DNA from: Microcoleus vaginatus HSN003
Lineage (GTDB): Bacteria; Cyanobacteriota; Cyanobacteriia; Cyanobacteriales; Microcoleaceae
Direction: 5' to 3'
DNA length: 64,000 nucleotides
Assembly (NCBI RefSeq): GCF_022701255.1
Contig: NZ_CP031705.1
Location: 2,927,501 to 2,991,500 of the forward strand
Position 1 is the first letter of the stretch, and every line of letters starts with the position of its first letter. Made by a program: the position numbers and the translations under genes. Below the pieces are notes generated by a model. It saw only the letters and a list, made by a program, of their open reading frames with translations. It had not been told where the DNA came from and searched no databases. Positions 63,522 to 64,000 of this stretch are shown one piece after another.

Positions 63522-64000
63522 TCAAAACAATTTTTGCGAGACTTGATGTTGCAAAATATCTAAATCTGTCTGAGCCTGTTTTGCCGCCTGTCTCCAAGCT
63601 TGAGCTTGGGATTCGTACCACTTTTTCTCTTCTATTGTCCTCATAATATATTCCAGGCGATGTCTAATTTTTTGACCTATCGCCTGGGGATTGAATAAAG
63701 ACCTAATCTCGTTAGCTGCTCTCGCTCCTACTTGCTGTGCTTGCGGATAATTTTCAAAAACATACTGCATGAGCGAAGCTGTATGATCAATATCCGGCTC
63801 AGCCCAGATACTACCTTTTGGGTAAAGTCCATAAGCTTCAGTAGTTGCCACTAGATCGTACTTTACCAAAAAACTATTGCCGACATTCATAAAATCGGTA
63901 TTGGATGAATAAGCCGTAGCTATGACTGGCTTGCCGTAATACATTGCCTCCGCCATAGTCAAACCAAAACCCTCAGCCCGATGTAGCGATACATAGCAGT
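63522..64000 (-). CDS. Glycosyltransferase family 4, C-terminal part
   Basis: The gene continues beyond the right edge; about 159 codons are visible. The reading frame enters as YVSLHRAEGFGLTMAEAMYYG and continues GKPVIATAYSSNTDFMN. This is the E-x7-E type nucleotide-sugar site of the GT4/GT-B fold. Further on is a helical C-terminus with coiled-coil character (EEKKWYESQAQAWRQAAKQA). It converges with the methyltransferase gene across a 33-bp gap. It would transfer a sugar in polysaccharide or glycoprotein synthesis. Confidence 0.88.
   Translation of the reverse strand, partial: CYVSLHRAEGFGLTMAEAMYYGKPVIATAYSSNTDFMNVGNSFLVKYDLVATTEAYGLYPKGSIWAEPDIDHTASLMQYVFENYPQAQQVGARAANEIRSLFNPQAIGQKIRHRLEYIMRTIEEKKWYESQAQAWRQAAKQAQTDLDILQHQVSQKLF

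Overview
The window reads as chromosomal DNA of a filamentous, non-heterocystous cyanobacterium of the Oscillatoriales, of the Microcoleus/Oscillatoria/Phormidium type. The reasons are the very frequent HIP1 octamer GCGATCGC, many heptameric tandem repeats and small palindromic elements between genes, large multi-PAS hybrid kinases, a phytochrome-type kinase with an Rcp-like regulator, and housekeeping proteins of cyanobacterial character. The genus is an inference.

Layout. 0-4 kb: a YcgQ/YcgR-like membrane pair and a lone CBS-type histidine kinase. 4.3-7.4 kb: dnaA and dnaN, separated by a candidate replication origin with five perfect TTTTCCACA boxes. 7.6-9.5 kb: an HtrA/Deg-type protease and peptide deformylase. 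9.6-12.4 kb: three TerD-domain stress proteins, one fused to a von Willebrand A domain. 12.6-16.7 kb: lysS and tkt. 17.4-31.6 kb: a signalling island of eight proteins on two convergent strands. It includes a kinase with an ethylene-receptor-like membrane domain that lacks the copper-binding cysteine, an adenylate cyclase with a receiver domain, and a decayed response-regulator gene. 31.9 kb: tRNA-Arg(CCG). 32.5-35.2 kb: mutS. 35.8-39.4 kb: zinc alcohol dehydrogenase, a small conserved-looking protein, manganese catalase and a HAD phosphatase, a plausible stress group.

39.4-41.4 kb: a two-gene nucleic-acid repair operon (HD phosphoesterase-polynucleotide kinase plus RNA ligase). 41.5-43.4 kb: prohibitin, cyclophilin and an HpxZ/AtzH-like protein. 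43.5-45.5 kb: a type II restriction-modification pair. 45.5-46.6 kb: a THUMP rRNA methyltransferase. 47.1-49.7 kb: a 50-residue peptide gene, a JmjC-type oxygenase and a sucrase/ferredoxin-like protein, the best candidate here for an undescribed peptide-modification system. 49.8-53.9 kb: a GNAT acetyltransferase, then a tldD-tldE operon carrying an inserted DUF6883/DUF4926-like pair. 54.1-59.3 kb: a class-III aminotransferase, an adenosine-deaminase-like enzyme, purA and rplY. 59.8-64 kb: a 903-residue TPR protein, a DUF4214-methyltransferase and the end of a glycosyltransferase, probably the edge of a surface-polysaccharide or glycosylation locus.

The intergenic DNA is rich in structure. There are at least four families of MITE-like inverted-repeat elements and several unrelated heptamer arrays, including TTGACTG/TTGACAG, AAATCTA, CATGCCC and TAGTCAG. 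No intact transposase, phage gene or CRISPR array was seen. All functional calls come from reading motifs by eye; no database search was possible.
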